A program made the translations under genes and the position numbers. From contig JAUNTY010000009.1 in the NCBI GenBank assembly GCA_030538415.1, positions 1 through 64,000 on the forward strand: DNA of 64,000 nt. Reading direction: 5' to 3'. The stretch is from Neisseria sp. Its GTDB lineage: Bacteria > Pseudomonadota > Gammaproteobacteria > Burkholderiales > Neisseriaceae. Positions 1 to 10,712 of the stretch are shown in pieces; within the stretch, counting starts at the first letter, position 1; each line of letters opens with the position of its first letter. The notes beneath the pieces were generated by a model. It worked only from the letters and a program-made list of their open reading frames with translations. It had not been told where the DNA came from and made no database searches.

Positions 1-89
1 GGTTTGAGCTGAAGCGTTGCTTCAGACTGGGCACCCGCCTGCGCGGGTGCGACGGATATTATTTTTTGCAAAGGTCTCAGGCCGTCTGA
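1..89. repeat. Right half of the TTTGCAAA composite repeat, cut by the window edge
   Basis: Contains a hairpin around GAAGCGTTGCTTC, the 20-bp palindrome GCACCCGCCTGCGCGGGTGC and the TTTTGCAAAGGTCTC terminus. This is the right half of the element seen complete at 28110-28330 and elsewhere. The left half lies outside the window. Confidence 0.8.
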
Positions 90-124
90 AACACAGCTTT
101 CAGACGGCCTTTGGCTTTACCCAT

Positions 125-904
125 TCATGCCGTCAAAAACCGCCGCAATACCTGCGTAAACCCTGCATCTGCTTCGATATTGGCAATATGCGAGGCATCG
201 AGCAGGGTTAATTGCGCCCCGGCTATCTGCGTTTGCAGCCATTCGGCATCGGCTACGGTGGTGACGGGGTCGGCGCGGCCGCCGATGATTAAGGTCGGTA
301 CGCCGATTTGCGACACTTCGCCACGCAGGTCGGCGGCGGCGAGGGCTTCGCAGCAGGCGGCGTAGCCTGCGGGGGATTGGGCGGCCAGTTTGCCGCTCAA
401 GTCGGCCACGGTTTGCGGCCGGGCGACGGTAAAACCGTCGGTAAACCAGCGTGAGGCGGCGCTGGCGGCGATGTCGGCCAAACCTTGTTGGCGCACCGAG
501 TCGGCGCGTTGCTGCCAGGCTTCGGTGTTGCCGATTTTGGCGGCGGTGTTGCTGATAATGAGTTTGTCGAACCGCTGCGGGGCGTGGATGCCGAGCCATT
601 GTCCGGTCAGCCCGCCCATCGAGATACCGCAAAAATGGGCGCGTTCGACGGCGGCGGCATTCAACACATCGATCACGTCCGCGCCCAAGTCGGCCAGGGT
701 ATAGCTGCCCTGCGGGACTTCGGACTGCCCGTGGCCGCGGCTGTCGTAGGCGATAAGGTAAAAATCGTCTTGCAGGGCGTTGATTTGCGGCTGCCACATG
801 CTGTGGTCGGTGCCGAGCGAGTTGGAAAAAATCAAGGCGGGGCGGGCAGGGTCGCCGTAGGTTTGGTAAAACAATCTGCCGCGCGGGCCGGCTGCATAGG
901 CCAT
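125..904 (-). CDS. pcaD: 3-oxoadipate enol-lactonase PcaD
   Basis: Hydrolyses beta-ketoadipate enol-lactone to beta-ketoadipate in the cytoplasm, the step after CatC in the catechol branch. The 259-residue protein has the alpha/beta-hydrolase fold: oxyanion-strand motif FSNSLGTD near residue 26, nucleophile elbow GISMG (Ser95), acid Asp212 in GGRADP and His239 in DASHI. Length is normal for the family. The ATG start has AAGGAG seven bases upstream. It is the last gene of the ben-cat-pca cluster and is separated from pcaF by about 420 bp holding a dRS3-type repeat, so it may have its own promoter. The subfamily call rests on motifs plus the cluster context. Confidence 0.93.
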   Translation of the reverse strand: MAYAAGPRGRLFYQTYGDPARPALIFSNSLGTDHSMWQPQINALQDDFYLIAYDSRGHGQSEVPQGSYTLADLGADVIDVLNAAAVERAHFCGISMGGLTGQWLGIHAPQRFDKLIISNTAAKIGNTEAWQQRADSVRQQGLADIAASAASRWFTDGFTVARPQTVADLSGKLAAQSPAGYAACCEALAAADLRGEVSQIGVPTLIIGGRADPVTTVADAEWLQTQIAGAQLTLLDASHIANIEADAGFTQVLRRFLTA

Positions 905-1079
905 CTGAATACTCCTTGTCGGTGATTAAATCGGTTTTGCAAACGATATGGGCTTGGCGGATGGGCGGAATCATGCGGCGGGCGGCAAAACGAGCTAAGG
1001 CTGCATGATTCGGTAACGTGTGTTTGGGATAAGCAAGTGAAATAGCTTTTGATGTTCAGAAATGTATTTCTCCCGGAGG

Positions 1080-1252
1080 CAGGCAGAATCCGCAAAGATT
1101 CGTCATTAGCTTCGCAAGTTCGCTACGCTACCCCGCGCAGGCTGGAATCCAGAAGCCTGACATTTCCGCAATGTTTTCAAGATTTCTGAAAACCGACGAC
1201 TGGATTCCCGCCTGCGCGGGAATGACGAAAATCGGCGATTTTCTGTCTGCGG
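1080..1252. repeat. dRS3/NIME-type paired repeat
   Basis: An intact 20-bp dRS3 core (ATTCCC-N8-GGGAAT) lies at 1204-1223, and a degenerate partner in opposite orientation lies near 1130-1149. They enclose a spacer shared with the element at 7388-7551 in reverse orientation. The left arm carries the GCTTCGCAAGTTCGCTACGC variant also found near 54130. The rest of the 905-1323 gap shows no gene. Confidence 0.75.
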
Positions 1253-1323
1253 GGTGGCTATACTTTTGAAAAAATAAAAATATCTGAAATGCTTATCTCG
1301 AACGCACGTTCCGTATTCATCCG

Positions 1324-2523
1324 CTATACCCGTTCGATAATCAAGGCGATGCCTTGTCCCACGCCGATGCACATGGTGCAGAGGGCGTAGCGGCCGCCGC
1401 GCCGTTCCAGCTCATACAGCGCGGTGGTTACCAGCCTTGCGCCCGATGCGCCGAGCGGATGACCCAAGGCAATCGCGCCGCCGTTGGGGTTGATGTGTTC
1501 GGCGTTGTCGGGCAAACCCAGCTCGCGCAACACCGCCAAGGCTTGGGCGGCGAAGGCTTCGTTCAGCTCGATGACGTCCATGTCGGCAAGCGTCAAGCCT
1601 GTTTGCGCCAATACCTTGCGCACGGCAGGGGCGGGGCCGATGCCCATGATGCGCGGCGGCACGCCTGCGACGGCGGCGGCCAACACTTTGGCCTGCGGCT
1701 TCAAGCCATATTGCGCCACCGCCTTGTCGGATGCCATCAATAGCGCACACGCGCCGTCGTTGATGCCCGAGGCATTGCCGGCGGTGACCGTGCCGTCTGA
1801 ACGCACCACGCTTTTGAGTTTCGCCAGGGCTTCGATGGAAGTGGCGCGCAGGTGTTCGTCTTGTTCGAATACAAGCGGCTCGCCCTTACGCTGCGGGATG
1901 GCGACAGGCACAATCTCGCGGGCAAACACGCCGCCTTGCTGGGCGGCCGCCGCACGCTGCTGGCTGACGAGGGCGAAGCGGTCTTGGTCTTCGCGGCTGA
2001 TGCGGTATTGTTCGGCCAGGTTTTCGGCGGTTTCGGGCATGGTGTCGACGCCGTATTGGCTTTTCATTGCCGGATTGACAAAGCGCCAGCCCATGGTGGT
2101 GTCTTCGATTTTTTGGGTGCGGGCGAACGCGTTTTCCGCCTTGCCCATCACAAACGGCGCACGGCTCATGCTTTCCACGCCGCCCGCAATCAGCAAATCC
2201 GCTTCGCCTGTTTTCAGGGTGCGGGCGGCGCTCGCCACCGCATCAAGGCTGGAGCCGCACAAGCGGTTGAGGGTGACACCGGCCACGTCCACCGGCAAAC
2301 CGGCCAGCAGCGCAGCCATGCGGGCGACATTGCGGTTGTCTTCTCCGGCCTGGTTGGCGCAGCCGTACACCACGTCGTCGAGTTTGTGCCAGTCAATCTC
2401 AGGATGCCGCGCGACCAAGGCCGCCAGCGGCACGGCGGCCAAATCATCGGCACGCACGGCGGCAAGGCTGCCGCCGTATCTGCCGAAAGGGGTGCGCACC
2501 GCGTCGATAATATAGGCGTTCAT
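1324..2523 (-). CDS. pcaF: 3-oxoadipyl-CoA thiolase PcaF
   Basis: Cleaves 3-oxoadipyl-CoA with CoA to succinyl-CoA and acetyl-CoA, the last step of the beta-ketoadipate pathway. The 399-residue protein has all thiolase signatures: nucleophilic Cys89 in [10 protein letters not shown], the NEAFA loop at 321-325, His355 in GHPLGASGA and the second active-site Cys385 in CMCIGVGQG. Full-length thiolases are close to 400 residues. A thiolase alone could be acetoacetyl-CoA specific, but the [14 protein letters not shown] segment near residue 52 is typical of PcaF/PaaJ, and pcaI/pcaJ lie directly upstream. A DUS inverted repeat separates it from pcaJ. Confidence 0.95.
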   Translation of the reverse strand: MNAYIIDAVRTPFGRYGGSLAAVRADDLAAVPLAALVARHPEIDWHKLDDVVYGCANQAGEDNRNVARMAALLAGLPVDVAGVTLNRLCGSSLDAVASAARTLKTGEADLLIAGGVESMSRAPFVMGKAENAFARTQKIEDTTMGWRFVNPAMKSQYGVDTMPETAENLAEQYRISREDQDRFALVSQQRAAAAQQGGVFAREIVPVAIPQRKGEPLVFEQDEHLRATSIEALAKLKSVVRSDGTVTAGNASGINDGACALLMASDKAVAQYGLKPQAKVLAAAVAGVPPRIMGIGPAPAVRKVLAQTGLTLADMDVIELNEAFAAQALAVLRELGLPDNAEHINPNGGAIALGHPLGASGARLVTTALYELERRGGRYALCTMCIGVGQGIALIIERV

Positions 2524-2546
2524 GTTGTTCTCCTTTATAGATATAG

Positions 2547-2588
2547 AGGCCGTCTGAAAATATATGAAACAAAGTTTTCAGACGGCCT
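2547..2588. terminator. DUS inverted repeat between pcaJ and pcaF
   Basis: AGGCCGTCTGAAA and its reverse complement are separated by about 15 bases, forming a hairpin of two uptake sequences. It lies inside the presumed pca operon, so if it terminates at all it would attenuate pcaF. Confidence 0.6.
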
Positions 2589-2594
2589 TGATAA

Positions 2595-3239
2595 TTAATC
2601 CATGCGCAACGGCGCGGCGGTCAGGTTTTGCAATTCGTTCAGACTCAAGCCCGCCACCATCTCCCGCACCACGAGGCCGCGGCCGCTGACGTCGATGACC
2701 GCCAAATCGGTATAGATGCGGGTCACGCAGCCCTTGCCGGTCAGCGGATAGCTGCATTGTTCGACGATTTTCGGCTCGCCTTTTTTGGTGACGTGTTCCA
2801 TGGTGACATACACCTGCTTCGCCCCCACCGCCAAATCCATCGCGCCGCCCACGGCAGGAATGGCATCCGCAGCGCCGGTGTGCCAGTTGGCCAAATCGCC
2901 GTTGGCCGCCACTTGGAATGCCCCCAATACGCATAAATCAATGTGGCCGCCGCGCATCATGGCAAACGAATCGGCATGGTGGAAATAGCAGCCGCCTTTG
3001 AGCAGGGTGACGAATTCCTTGCCTGCGTTAATCAGCTCGCTGTCTTGCTCGCGCTCGTCGGGCGCGGGCCCCATGCCGAGCAGGCCGTTTTCGCTGTGCA
3101 GGAAGATTTCCTGGTTTTTGTCGAGATAATCGGCGATTTTGGTCGGCAGGCCGATGCCGAGATTCACATACATGCCTTCGGTGATGTCTTGCGCCACGCG
3201 GCGGGCAATGTCGGCACGGCTTCTGGCTTGATAATTCAT
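2595..3239 (-). CDS. pcaJ: 3-oxoadipate CoA-transferase subunit B PcaJ
   Basis: Beta subunit of succinyl-CoA:3-ketoadipate CoA-transferase, which activates beta-ketoadipate using succinyl-CoA. I place the start at the ATG preceded by TAAGGAGAACGC, which gives 214 residues. The frame stays open for 8 codons upstream but has no better ribosome site. The catalytic-glutamate motif SENGLLG (Glu50) and the GIGLPT motif at 28-33 are present. The stop codon of pcaI is part of its ribosome site (TAAGGAGA), so the two subunits are tightly coupled. The related ScoB subunit of acetoacetate metabolism is the alternative, but the neighbours argue for PcaJ. Confidence 0.93.
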   Translation of the reverse strand: MNYQARSRADIARRVAQDITEGMYVNLGIGLPTKIADYLDKNQEIFLHSENGLLGMGPAPDEREQDSELINAGKEFVTLLKGGCYFHHADSFAMMRGGHIDLCVLGAFQVAANGDLANWHTGAADAIPAVGGAMDLAVGAKQVYVTMEHVTKKGEPKIVEQCSYPLTGKGCVTRIYTDLAVIDVSGRGLVVREMVAGLSLNELQNLTAAPLRMD

Positions 3240-3249
3240 GGCGTTCTCC

Positions 3250-3912
3250 TTATTTGACCGCAACCACGTGTTGCACGAAAATGCCCGGCGTGACGATATA
3301 CTCGGGGTTCAAATCCCCCAAGGCCACGATTTCGCCCACTTGGGCAATGGTGGTTTTGGCCGCCATCGCCATAATCGGCCCGAAATTGCGCGCGGTTTTG
3401 CGGTAAACAAGGTTGCCCCAGCGGTCGCCCTGATAGGCTTTAATCAAGGCGAAATCGGCGTGAATCGGATATTCCAATACATAATCGATGCCGTTGATGG
3501 TGCGGGTTTCCTTGTCCTCGGCGAGCAGCGTGCCGAAGCCCGTCGGCGTGAATACCGCCCCCAGCCCCGAACCTGCCGCCTGAATGCGGCAGGCCAGATT
3601 GCCCTGCGGCACCAGTTCCAGCTCGACCTTGCCCGCGCGGTACAATTCGTCAAACACATAAGAATCGCTTTGGCGCGGAAACGAGCAAATCATCTTCTCG
3701 ACCTGGCCGGCTTTCAATAAAGCCGCCAAGCCGATGTCGCCGTTGCCCGCATTATTGTTCACAATCGTCAAGCCGCGCGCACCGTGGTCTATCAGCGCGT
3801 CGATGAGCTCGGCAGGCTGCCCCGCCGTGCCGAAGCCGCCTATCATCACGGTCGCCCCGTCGGGAATCAGCGACACCGCTTCGGCGATGTTTAACCGGGT
3901 TTTGTCTATCAT
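3250..3912 (-). CDS. pcaI: 3-oxoadipate CoA-transferase subunit A PcaI
   Basis: Alpha subunit of the 3-oxoadipate CoA-transferase, the partner of PcaJ encoded 10 bp downstream. The 220 residues begin MIDKTRLNIAEAV and show the CoA-transferase glycine loop IGGFGTAG at residues 24-31, followed by the family segment NNAGNGDIG near residue 52. Length is normal for a separate alpha subunit. A GAGG-type ribosome site precedes the ATG. A DUS half-site overlaps the gap to benE. Confidence 0.93.
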   Translation of the reverse strand: MIDKTRLNIAEAVSLIPDGATVMIGGFGTAGQPAELIDALIDHGARGLTIVNNNAGNGDIGLAALLKAGQVEKMICSFPRQSDSYVFDELYRAGKVELELVPQGNLACRIQAAGSGLGAVFTPTGFGTLLAEDKETRTINGIDYVLEYPIHADFALIKAYQGDRWGNLVYRKTARNFGPIMAMAAKTTIAQVGEIVALGDLNPEYIVTPGIFVQHVVAVK

Positions 3913-3946
3913 GGTTGGTTCCTCTTTCTTTTATCTGTATGTGTTT

Positions 3947-5107
3947 TCAGACGGCTTTCGGCTTCAACAGCCACGCCGTTATCATGCCGATGACCACGCC
4001 CCAAAATGCCGCGCCCAGCCCCCAAAACGCCATGCCTGAAGCGGTGGCGAGAAAGCTGGTCACGGCGGCTTCGCGGTTGTCGCTATCCTGCATGGCTTGG
4101 GTGAGGTTCGCGCCAATCGCGCCAATCAAGGCCAGCCCCGCCAAAATCGCCACCAGAGCCTGCGGCAATACGGTAAACAGGGTGACGATGCTGCCTGCAA
4201 ACAGCGCGCCGAGCAGGTAAAACACGCCGTTGCTGATGCCTGCGATATAGCGTTTGCCGGGGTCGGCATGCGCGTCTTGGCCCGTGCAGAGTGCCGCCGT
4301 AATCGCCGCCAGTACAATGGTGATGCCGCCGAATCCCGCCACCGCCAGCGATGCCAAGGCGGTCACCACGATGATGGGGCGCGCCGGAATCCGATAGCCC
4401 GACAGGCGCAAAATCGACATGCCGGGCAAAAACTGCCCCGTCAGGCTCACCAAGGTCAACGGCAGAGCCAGGCTCAGGGTGGAAGCCAGCGTCCATTCGG
4501 GCGTAATCCATACCGGGCGGGTGATGTGCAGCGATACCGCGCTCAAATCGAGTTGCCCCGCCATGGCCGTGACCGCCAAACCGACGGCAAACACCACCGC
4601 CATGCTGTAGCGCGGCAGCCATTTTTTGGTGAGCAGAAAAGCCGCCAGCATCAGCCACATCAGCAGCGGCGCTTGTTTTACCGCGCCGAATGCCTGTGTG
4701 CCGAACTGAAACAGAATCCCCGCCATCATGCCTGCCGCCACCCCGCGCGGAATCAGGTTCATCAGTTTGTCGAAATAACCGCTGATGCCGATGAGCAGAA
4801 TCAGCGCGGCGGCGGTGATGTACGCGCCCGCCATTTCCGCCAGACTCAGGCCGGGGAAGAGCGTTATCAGCAAGGCCGTGCCGGGGGCGGACCAGGCGGT
4901 CACGACGGGGATTTTGGTGAACCAGCTCAGGGCTATGCTGGTGACCGCCGCGCCCAGCGAAATCGCCCACACCCAAGTAACGGTAATATCCAGCGGCACG
5001 CCCGCTGCCTGTGCGGCCTGGAACACCAGCACCATCGGCCCGGCATACGACACCAGCACCGCCAGAAAACCGGCGGTTATCGCGGAAAAAGACCAATCTT
5101 TTCGCAT
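3947..5107 (-). CDS. benE: Benzoate/H+ symporter BenE
   Basis: Inner-membrane protein of 386 residues with about 12 hydrophobic segments and few charges, matching the BenE family of benzoate-proton symporters. The N-terminus (MRKDWSFSAITAGFLAV) and the TAWSAPGTALL motif near residue 70 are characteristic. It sits between benD and pcaI on the same strand, so its substrate is very likely benzoate. It is the second benzoate importer of the cluster beside benK. The 3' end carries a degenerate DUS as part of the coding sequence. Confidence 0.9.
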   Translation of the reverse strand: MRKDWSFSAITAGFLAVLVSYAGPMVLVFQAAQAAGVPLDITVTWVWAISLGAAVTSIALSWFTKIPVVTAWSAPGTALLITLFPGLSLAEMAGAYITAAALILLIGISGYFDKLMNLIPRGVAAGMMAGILFQFGTQAFGAVKQAPLLMWLMLAAFLLTKKWLPRYSMAVVFAVGLAVTAMAGQLDLSAVSLHITRPVWITPEWTLASTLSLALPLTLVSLTGQFLPGMSILRLSGYRIPARPIIVVTALASLAVAGFGGITIVLAAITAALCTGQDAHADPGKRYIAGISNGVFYLLGALFAGSIVTLFTVLPQALVAILAGLALIGAIGANLTQAMQDSDNREAAVTSFLATASGMAFWGLGAAFWGVVIGMITAWLLKPKAV

Positions 5108-5189
5108 GACGGTTTCCTTTTTTTCGGGTTTTCAGATGGCCTCAGAAGGGGTTGTTGGGTTGTCGGGTTACGGCGGAGGCAAACCTGTG

Positions 5190-5467
5190 GTTTGCTGCCC
5201 TCTCCCTAGCCCTCTCCTCATCCCCTGCGAGGACAAGCGGGAGAGGGGACTGGGTTTCTGCCGAGTAAAACATTGCTTATCCCTACAAATGTTTGAGCTT
5301 CAGCCATCTGTTCCCCTCTCCGGCTTAGATTGACTAGCGCAGCGTGTCAATCTTGTCCTCTTCGAGCAAGCGGGAGAGGATTAGGGAGAGGGCTATAAGC
5401 CGCAGGTTTATCTCCGACTTGCCACCTTGTCTTTCAGACGGCCTTGAAACAATTCAGGCCGTCTGAA
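5190..5467. repeat. Imperfect inverted repeat region and DUS pair between benE and benD
   Basis: A CCCTCTCCCTAGCCCTCTCC block near 5198 is answered by a GGGAGAGGATTAGGGAGAGG block near 5370, so the gap is flanked by an imperfect inverted repeat of about 20 bp. A second short inverted repeat (TTGACTAGCGC / GTGTCAATCTTG) lies around 5330-5350. A DUS pair in tail-to-tail orientation follows at 5434-5467. No gene is visible in 5108-5471. Confidence 0.5.
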
Positions 5468-5471
5468 AAAC

Positions 5472-6257
5472 CTAACCCTGATCCCCACCGCCCACCGGCA
5501 ACACGCTGCCGGTAATGTAAGACGCTTCGTCGGATGCCAAAAACAAAATCGCCTGCACCTGCTCGTCAATTGTGCCGTAGCGGTGCATCAAAGACGATGA
5601 AATGGTTTGGTCGACAATGCCCTGATACCACACTTTTTCTTCGTCGCTCAAAGGCTTGGGATTGCGCGGCACGAGGCGGGGCGGGGCTTCGGTGCCGCCG
5701 GTCCCCACGGCGTTGACGCGGATGTTGTTGCCCGCCTGCTCGAAGGCGAGGCTGGCGGTGAGGGCGTTGATGCCGCCCTTGGCCGCCGAATACGGAATGC
5801 GGTGGATGCCGCGGGTGGCGATGGAGGAAATATTCACCATCACGCCGCCTTGTTGCGCCTGCATATACGGCAGGGCGGCGCGGCAGCACCACAAGGTCGG
5901 AAACAGCGAGCGGCGGATTTCGGCTTCGATTTCATCGGCGGCGTAATGCTCGAAGGGCTTTGCCCAAATCGTGCCGCCGACATTGTTGACCAATACGTCC
6001 ACGCTGCCGAAGGCTTCATGCGCGGCGGCCATCACGCTTTCCGCGCCCTGCCAGCTTTCCAAATCGGCCAGCACGGCAACAGCTTTGCCCTTGGCCGCCA
6101 AGATTTCCTCCGCCACGTCGCGCACATAGTCGGCGCGGTCGGCCAACACCACTTTCGCGCCTTCTTTGGCGGCCTGCAATGCCACGCCGCGGCCGATGCC
6201 TTGTGCCGCGCCGGTAACCACCACGGTTTTGCCGCTGAATCGTTTAAGCTTGCGCAT
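5472..6257 (-). CDS. benD: Benzoate cis-diol dehydrogenase BenD
   Basis: Oxidises 1,6-dihydroxycyclohexa-2,4-diene-1-carboxylate to catechol with loss of CO2, using NAD+. The open frame runs back to 6626, but the upstream part overlaps benC. The ATG at 6257 has TAAGGAGTGC before it and gives 261 residues, normal for BenD. Short-chain dehydrogenase motifs are complete: TGAAQGIG at 15-22, NNVG at 91-94, Ser144/145 in NISS and YSAAK with Tyr156 and Lys160. It starts 10 bp after benC. Without the context it could only be called an SDR enzyme. Confidence 0.93.
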   Translation of the reverse strand: MRKLKRFSGKTVVVTGAAQGIGRGVALQAAKEGAKVVLADRADYVRDVAEEILAAKGKAVAVLADLESWQGAESVMAAAHEAFGSVDVLVNNVGGTIWAKPFEHYAADEIEAEIRRSLFPTLWCCRAALPYMQAQQGGVMVNISSIATRGIHRIPYSAAKGGINALTASLAFEQAGNNIRVNAVGTGGTEAPPRLVPRNPKPLSDEEKVWYQGIVDQTISSSLMHRYGTIDEQVQAILFLASDEASYITGSVLPVGGGDQG

Positions 6258-6267
6258 ATCGCACTCC

Positions 6268-7314
<1,047 letters not shown>

Positions 7315-7331
7315 TCAGACGGCCTTTTTTA
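7315..7331. repeat. Single DUS upstream of benC
   Basis: TTTCAGACGGCCT, a lone AG-DUS in the benB-benC gap. Further DUS copies lie near 7593 and 7702-7740, the last pair mixing ATGCCGTCTGAA and AGGCCGTCTGAA. Confidence 0.7.
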
Positions 7332-7387
7332 TATTTATGGCGGTTTGAGACAAATATTTAAAATAGTCTTGTTTTTCAGAAATGTAT

Positions 7388-7551
7388 GTGCCCCCACAGA
7401 CAGAAAATCGCCAGATTTTCGTCATTCCCGCGCAGGCGGGAATCCAGTCGTCGGGTTTCAGAAACCTTGAAAACATTGTGGAAATGTCAGGCTTCTGGAT
7501 TCCCGCCTGCGCGGGAATGACGAATCCTTGCGGATTCTGTCTGCCGCAATA
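7388..7551. repeat. dRS3/NIME-type paired repeat splitting the ben operon
   Basis: Two perfect 20-bp dRS3 cores, ATTCCC-N8-GGGAAT, lie at 7424-7443 and 7499-7518 in opposite orientation. They are bounded by CAGACAGAAAATCG and its partner. The same element, reversed, is at 1080-1252. dRS3 repeats are known in Neisseria as components of NIME arrays and as targets for filamentous phage integration. It is followed by a GTAGCGTGGGCTCTGCCCG short repeat at 7562-7585. Confidence 0.85.
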
Positions 7552-7745
7552 TTCATCCAACCGTAGCGTGGGCTCTGCCCGCGAAACAATACAGGCCGTC
7601 TGAAACCGCAGCATATAACCTGTTTGGTGGGTGACGTGGGCAAAGCCCACGCTGCTTGCTGCCGTATCTCGAATTCAGCTGTCGCGCTATAACCGTTTCG
7701 GCATGCCGTCTGAAAGCCGATGCGGGTTTCAGACGGCCTCTTCAC

Positions 7746-8237
7746 TCAAATATGATAAATATCAATCACATGATGGATATAATCGTTTTTCAGCACCACA
7801 TATTTGCTCATAATCTTCGGCAGGCCGTCTGAAAAATCAATCACATAACGCGAATAGCCGAAATGGGTGTAGTTGGTTTGGTAGCGGTGGCTCAATGTGT
7901 GCCAGTTGAAGCGCACCGTCACCACATCGCCGTCTTGCGCTTCCAGCTCGATATTGCTCAGGTTGTGGCTGGTGCGGGTATCGGGCATGGTGGCGCTGGA
8001 GCGGTCGGTTTTGATGCGGAACACGCGGTCTTCGAGGCCGCCGCGGTCGGGGTAGTAAATCAGCGAAATTTCCCGCTGCGGGTCTTCGGTGAGCGTGTCG
8101 TCGTCGTCCCACGCCGGCATCCAGAATGAGGCGTTTTCGTGGTAGCACTCCAGCCAGTCGTCCCATTGCTCGTCGTCGAGCAGGCGGGCTTCGCGGTAGA
8201 GAAAGGCACGGATGTTGTCCATCGTTGCGTGGCTCAT
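7746..8237 (-). CDS. benB: Benzoate 1,2-dioxygenase small subunit BenB
   Basis: Beta subunit of the terminal oxygenase, a structural partner of BenA in the alpha3-beta3 complex. The start is the ATG overlapping the benA stop (ATGA), with GAAGGAG upstream, giving 163 residues. This length and the NTF2-like sequence ([20 protein letters not shown] near residue 21, SHNLSNIEL near 91) fit the ring-hydroxylating dioxygenase beta family. A DUS core is embedded in the coding sequence near 7824 (FSDGLP). The 4-bp overlap with benA implies translational coupling. Confidence 0.94.
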   Translation of the reverse strand: MSHATMDNIRAFLYREARLLDDEQWDDWLECYHENASFWMPAWDDDDTLTEDPQREISLIYYPDRGGLEDRVFRIKTDRSSATMPDTRTSHNLSNIELEAQDGDVVTVRFNWHTLSHRYQTNYTHFGYSRYVIDFSDGLPKIMSKYVVLKNDYIHHVIDIYHI

Positions 8238-9604
8238 GATTGCACTCCTTCTTCTTTGGCAATGGCTTTTTTCATTTCGTCCAGCCAGTAGCGGTGTTGC
8301 ACGGTGTATAAGCCTTCGTCTTCGGTTTTCACGCCGCTCAACAGGGGCTTCATGCCGATGGCTTCGGCGCCTTCGTCTGCGCCTTGAATCCAGTGTTTCG
8401 AGCCGCGCCCCATTTCGTTCCATTCCACGCCGCGGGCGTTGAAACCGAGCTGGCAGGAGCGGAATTCTTCCAAATCGTCGGGCGTGGCCATGCCGCTGGC
8501 GTTGAAGAAGTCTTCATACTGGCGGATGCGGTGGGCGCGGGCTTCGGGCGCTTCGCCTTTGGGGGCGATGCAGTAGATGGTGACTTCGGTTTTGTTTACC
8601 GCCAAAGGGCGCAACACGCGGATTTGCGAGCCGAATTGGTCCATCAGATACACATTGGGATAGAGGCACAGGTTGCGCGAGCGGTGCACCATCCAGTCGG
8701 CCATCGCCTGACCGAATTTTTCGGCGTATTCGTCTTTGCGGTTCCAATTCGGGCGGTCTTCGGGATTCGCCCAGTTGGTCCACAGCAGCATGTGGCCGTT
8801 TTCATAGGCATAAAAACCGCCGCCCTGCTTCGCCCACGAGCCTGCGCTCATGGCGCGGATGCCGTCTTTTTCGGCGTTTTTCTCTTTGCGGTGCTGAGTG
8901 GTGGCGGCGTAATTCCAATGCACGGCGGAAACGTGGTAGCCGTCGGCGCCGTTTTCGGCCTGCACTTTCCAGTTGCCGTCGAAGGTGTAGGTCGATGCGC
9001 CGCGCAACACTTCCAAACCTTCGGGCGACTGGTCGACAATCATGTCGATGATTTTGGTGGCTTCGCCCAGGTATTCGGCCAGCGGCAACACATCGGCATT
9101 GAGGCTGCCGAAGAGGAAGCCGCGGTAGTTTTCAAAGCGGGCGATGTGTTTCAAGTCGTGCGAGCCTTCTTTGTTGAAGCAGTCGGGATAGCCTGCGTCG
9201 TCGGGGTCTTTCACTTTCAAGAGTTTGCCGCTGTTGTTGAATGTCCAGCCGTGGAAGGGGCAGGTGTAGGTGGCTTTGTTGCCGCGTTTGTAACGGCAGA
9301 GCTGCGCGCCGCGGTGGGTGCAGGCGTTTAAAAACGCATTCAGCTCGCCCTGGCGGTTGCGGGCAATCACAATCGGCTGGCGGCCCATGGTGAGGGTGAT
9401 GTAGTCGTTGATGTTGGGGATTTGGCTTTCGTGGGCGAGGTAAATCCAGTTGCCCTCGAAGATGTGTTTCATCTCCAATTCAAACAATTGCGGGTCGGTA
9501 AACGCGCTGCGGTGGATGCGGTAATCGCCGGTTTCGTGGTTTTCCACCATCAAATCGTCGAGATTGCGGATGTTCGGGGCGTTGTCGGCATGGATGGGAA
9601 TCAT
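8234..9604 (-). CDS. benA: Benzoate 1,2-dioxygenase large subunit BenA
   Basis: Catalytic subunit adding both atoms of O2 to benzoate to give the cis-1,2-diol carboxylate. The ATG at 9604 (AAGGAACACAGCC upstream) gives 456 residues. The frame is open a further 28 codons, but these lie in a DUS hairpin. The Rieske motif is C95-T-H97 with C115-P-F-H118. The mononuclear iron motif has Asp221, His224 and His229. Length and the flanking benB fit BenA. XylX/toluate oxygenase is the nearest alternative, but the cis-diol dehydrogenase, transporters and regulator are all of the benzoate type. Confidence 0.95.
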   Translation of the reverse strand: MIPIHADNAPNIRNLDDLMVENHETGDYRIHRSAFTDPQLFELEMKHIFEGNWIYLAHESQIPNINDYITLTMGRQPIVIARNRQGELNAFLNACTHRGAQLCRYKRGNKATYTCPFHGWTFNNSGKLLKVKDPDDAGYPDCFNKEGSHDLKHIARFENYRGFLFGSLNADVLPLAEYLGEATKIIDMIVDQSPEGLEVLRGASTYTFDGNWKVQAENGADGYHVSAVHWNYAATTQHRKEKNAEKDGIRAMSAGSWAKQGGGFYAYENGHMLLWTNWANPEDRPNWNRKDEYAEKFGQAMADWMVHRSRNLCLYPNVYLMDQFGSQIRVLRPLAVNKTEVTIYCIAPKGEAPEARAHRIRQYEDFFNASGMATPDDLEEFRSCQLGFNARGVEWNEMGRGSKHWIQGADEGAEAIGMKPLLSGVKTEDEGLYTVQHRYWLDEMKKAIAKEEGVQS

Positions 9605-9626
9605 GGCTGTGTTCCTTGTGGCTGCA

Positions 9627-9664
9627 AGGCCGTCTGAAACGAAGTTCAGCTTTTCAGACGGCCT
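9627..9664. terminator. DUS inverted repeat between catA and benA
   Basis: AGGCCGTCTGAAA and TTTCAGACGGCCT are separated by 12 bases. It is located inside the cat-ben run of genes, so any termination here would reduce benA relative to catA. Confidence 0.6.
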
Positions 9665-9684
9665 TAATGATTCAATTGTCGGAC

Positions 9685-10605
9685 TCAAGCGCTGGCGCGG
9701 CGGCGTTCGTTTTCGGCTTCAAACACGCCCTCGGTTTCGGGCAGCAGGTGAATGTCGAAGACGATGTGGGCATAAGCCTTGTCGAAGCCTTCGGCGGCAA
9801 TCGCTGCGGCATCGCTCACTTCGGTAACCGGCGGTACCAAACCTTCGCGGCTGGCAAAGGCGAAGTCGTCCCACAGGTATTCGTCGCCGTCGATGTTGAT
9901 TTGGGTGGTGAGCTTGCGGTGGCCGTCGGCGGTGACGAAATAATGCACGTGGGCGGGGCGCTGGCCGTGGCGGCCGAGTTTGTTCAGCAGCGCCTGGGTG
10001 TAGCCGTCGGGCGGGCAGCCGTAGCCGTTGGGCACGATGGAACGGGCTTTGTAATGGCCGTTTTCATCGGTGATGACGGTGCGGCGGTGGTTGAAGTCGC
10101 TTTGCGAGCTGTCGAAAAACGAATAATTGCCGAGGGTGTTGGCGTGCCACAATTCCACTTTGGCGTTCGGCAGCGGTTTGCCTTCGGCATCGTAAACCGT
10201 GCCTTCCAAAATCATCGGGCGGGCGTGGTCGATTTCCTTGCCGTCGTCCATGCGGGTGTAGCCGACGCTTTCGGGCGCGCCGTAAACATACAGCGGACCT
10301 TCGATGGTGCGCGGCGTGCCGCCGGTCAGGCCGAGGCGTTCCTCTTCTTCGTCGGCGCGGATATCGACAAAACGCTCCAGGCCGATGCCGGCGGCAATCA
10401 GGCCGAATTCGTTATTCTTGGCGGCATCCACCAGGTATTCCATGCCTTTCCACACTTCATGCGGAGTCAGATCCAAATCTTCGATGGCCTTGAAGAGGTC
10501 GGTAATCAGGCGCACGGATACTTGCTGCACGCGCGGATCGACTTCGCCCTTGGCGGTGTCGACGTTGAAACTTTTAACCAGTTGCTCGATTTGTTGGTGG
10601 TTCAT
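9685..10605 (-). CDS. catA: Catechol 1,2-dioxygenase CatA
   Basis: Intradiol ring cleavage of catechol to cis,cis-muconate using non-haem Fe(III). The 306-residue protein has the N-terminal helical dimer/lipid-binding domain (about residues 1-100) and the catalytic beta-sandwich. The four iron ligands can be assigned as Tyr161, Tyr195 ([10 protein letters not shown]), His219 and His221 (RPAHVHYF). Length is typical of CatA. The ATG follows AAAGGAGAACCATC. It lies between catC and benA, all on the same strand. Specificity for catechol over chlorocatechol is inferred from the cluster. Confidence 0.96.
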   Translation of the reverse strand: MNHQQIEQLVKSFNVDTAKGEVDPRVQQVSVRLITDLFKAIEDLDLTPHEVWKGMEYLVDAAKNNEFGLIAAGIGLERFVDIRADEEEERLGLTGGTPRTIEGPLYVYGAPESVGYTRMDDGKEIDHARPMILEGTVYDAEGKPLPNAKVELWHANTLGNYSFFDSSQSDFNHRRTVITDENGHYKARSIVPNGYGCPPDGYTQALLNKLGRHGQRPAHVHYFVTADGHRKLTTQINIDGDEYLWDDFAFASREGLVPPVTEVSDAAAIAAEGFDKAYAHIVFDIHLLPETEGVFEAENERRRASA

Positions 10606-10712
10606 GATGGTTCTCCTTTGTGTTTTGGGGTGGTTTTGCGGTTTTGGGGCAACACGCCGCCCTGCTGCCTGCGTGCAGGCTGCATGGTTTGAAAAAGGGG
10701 ATTCAGACGGCC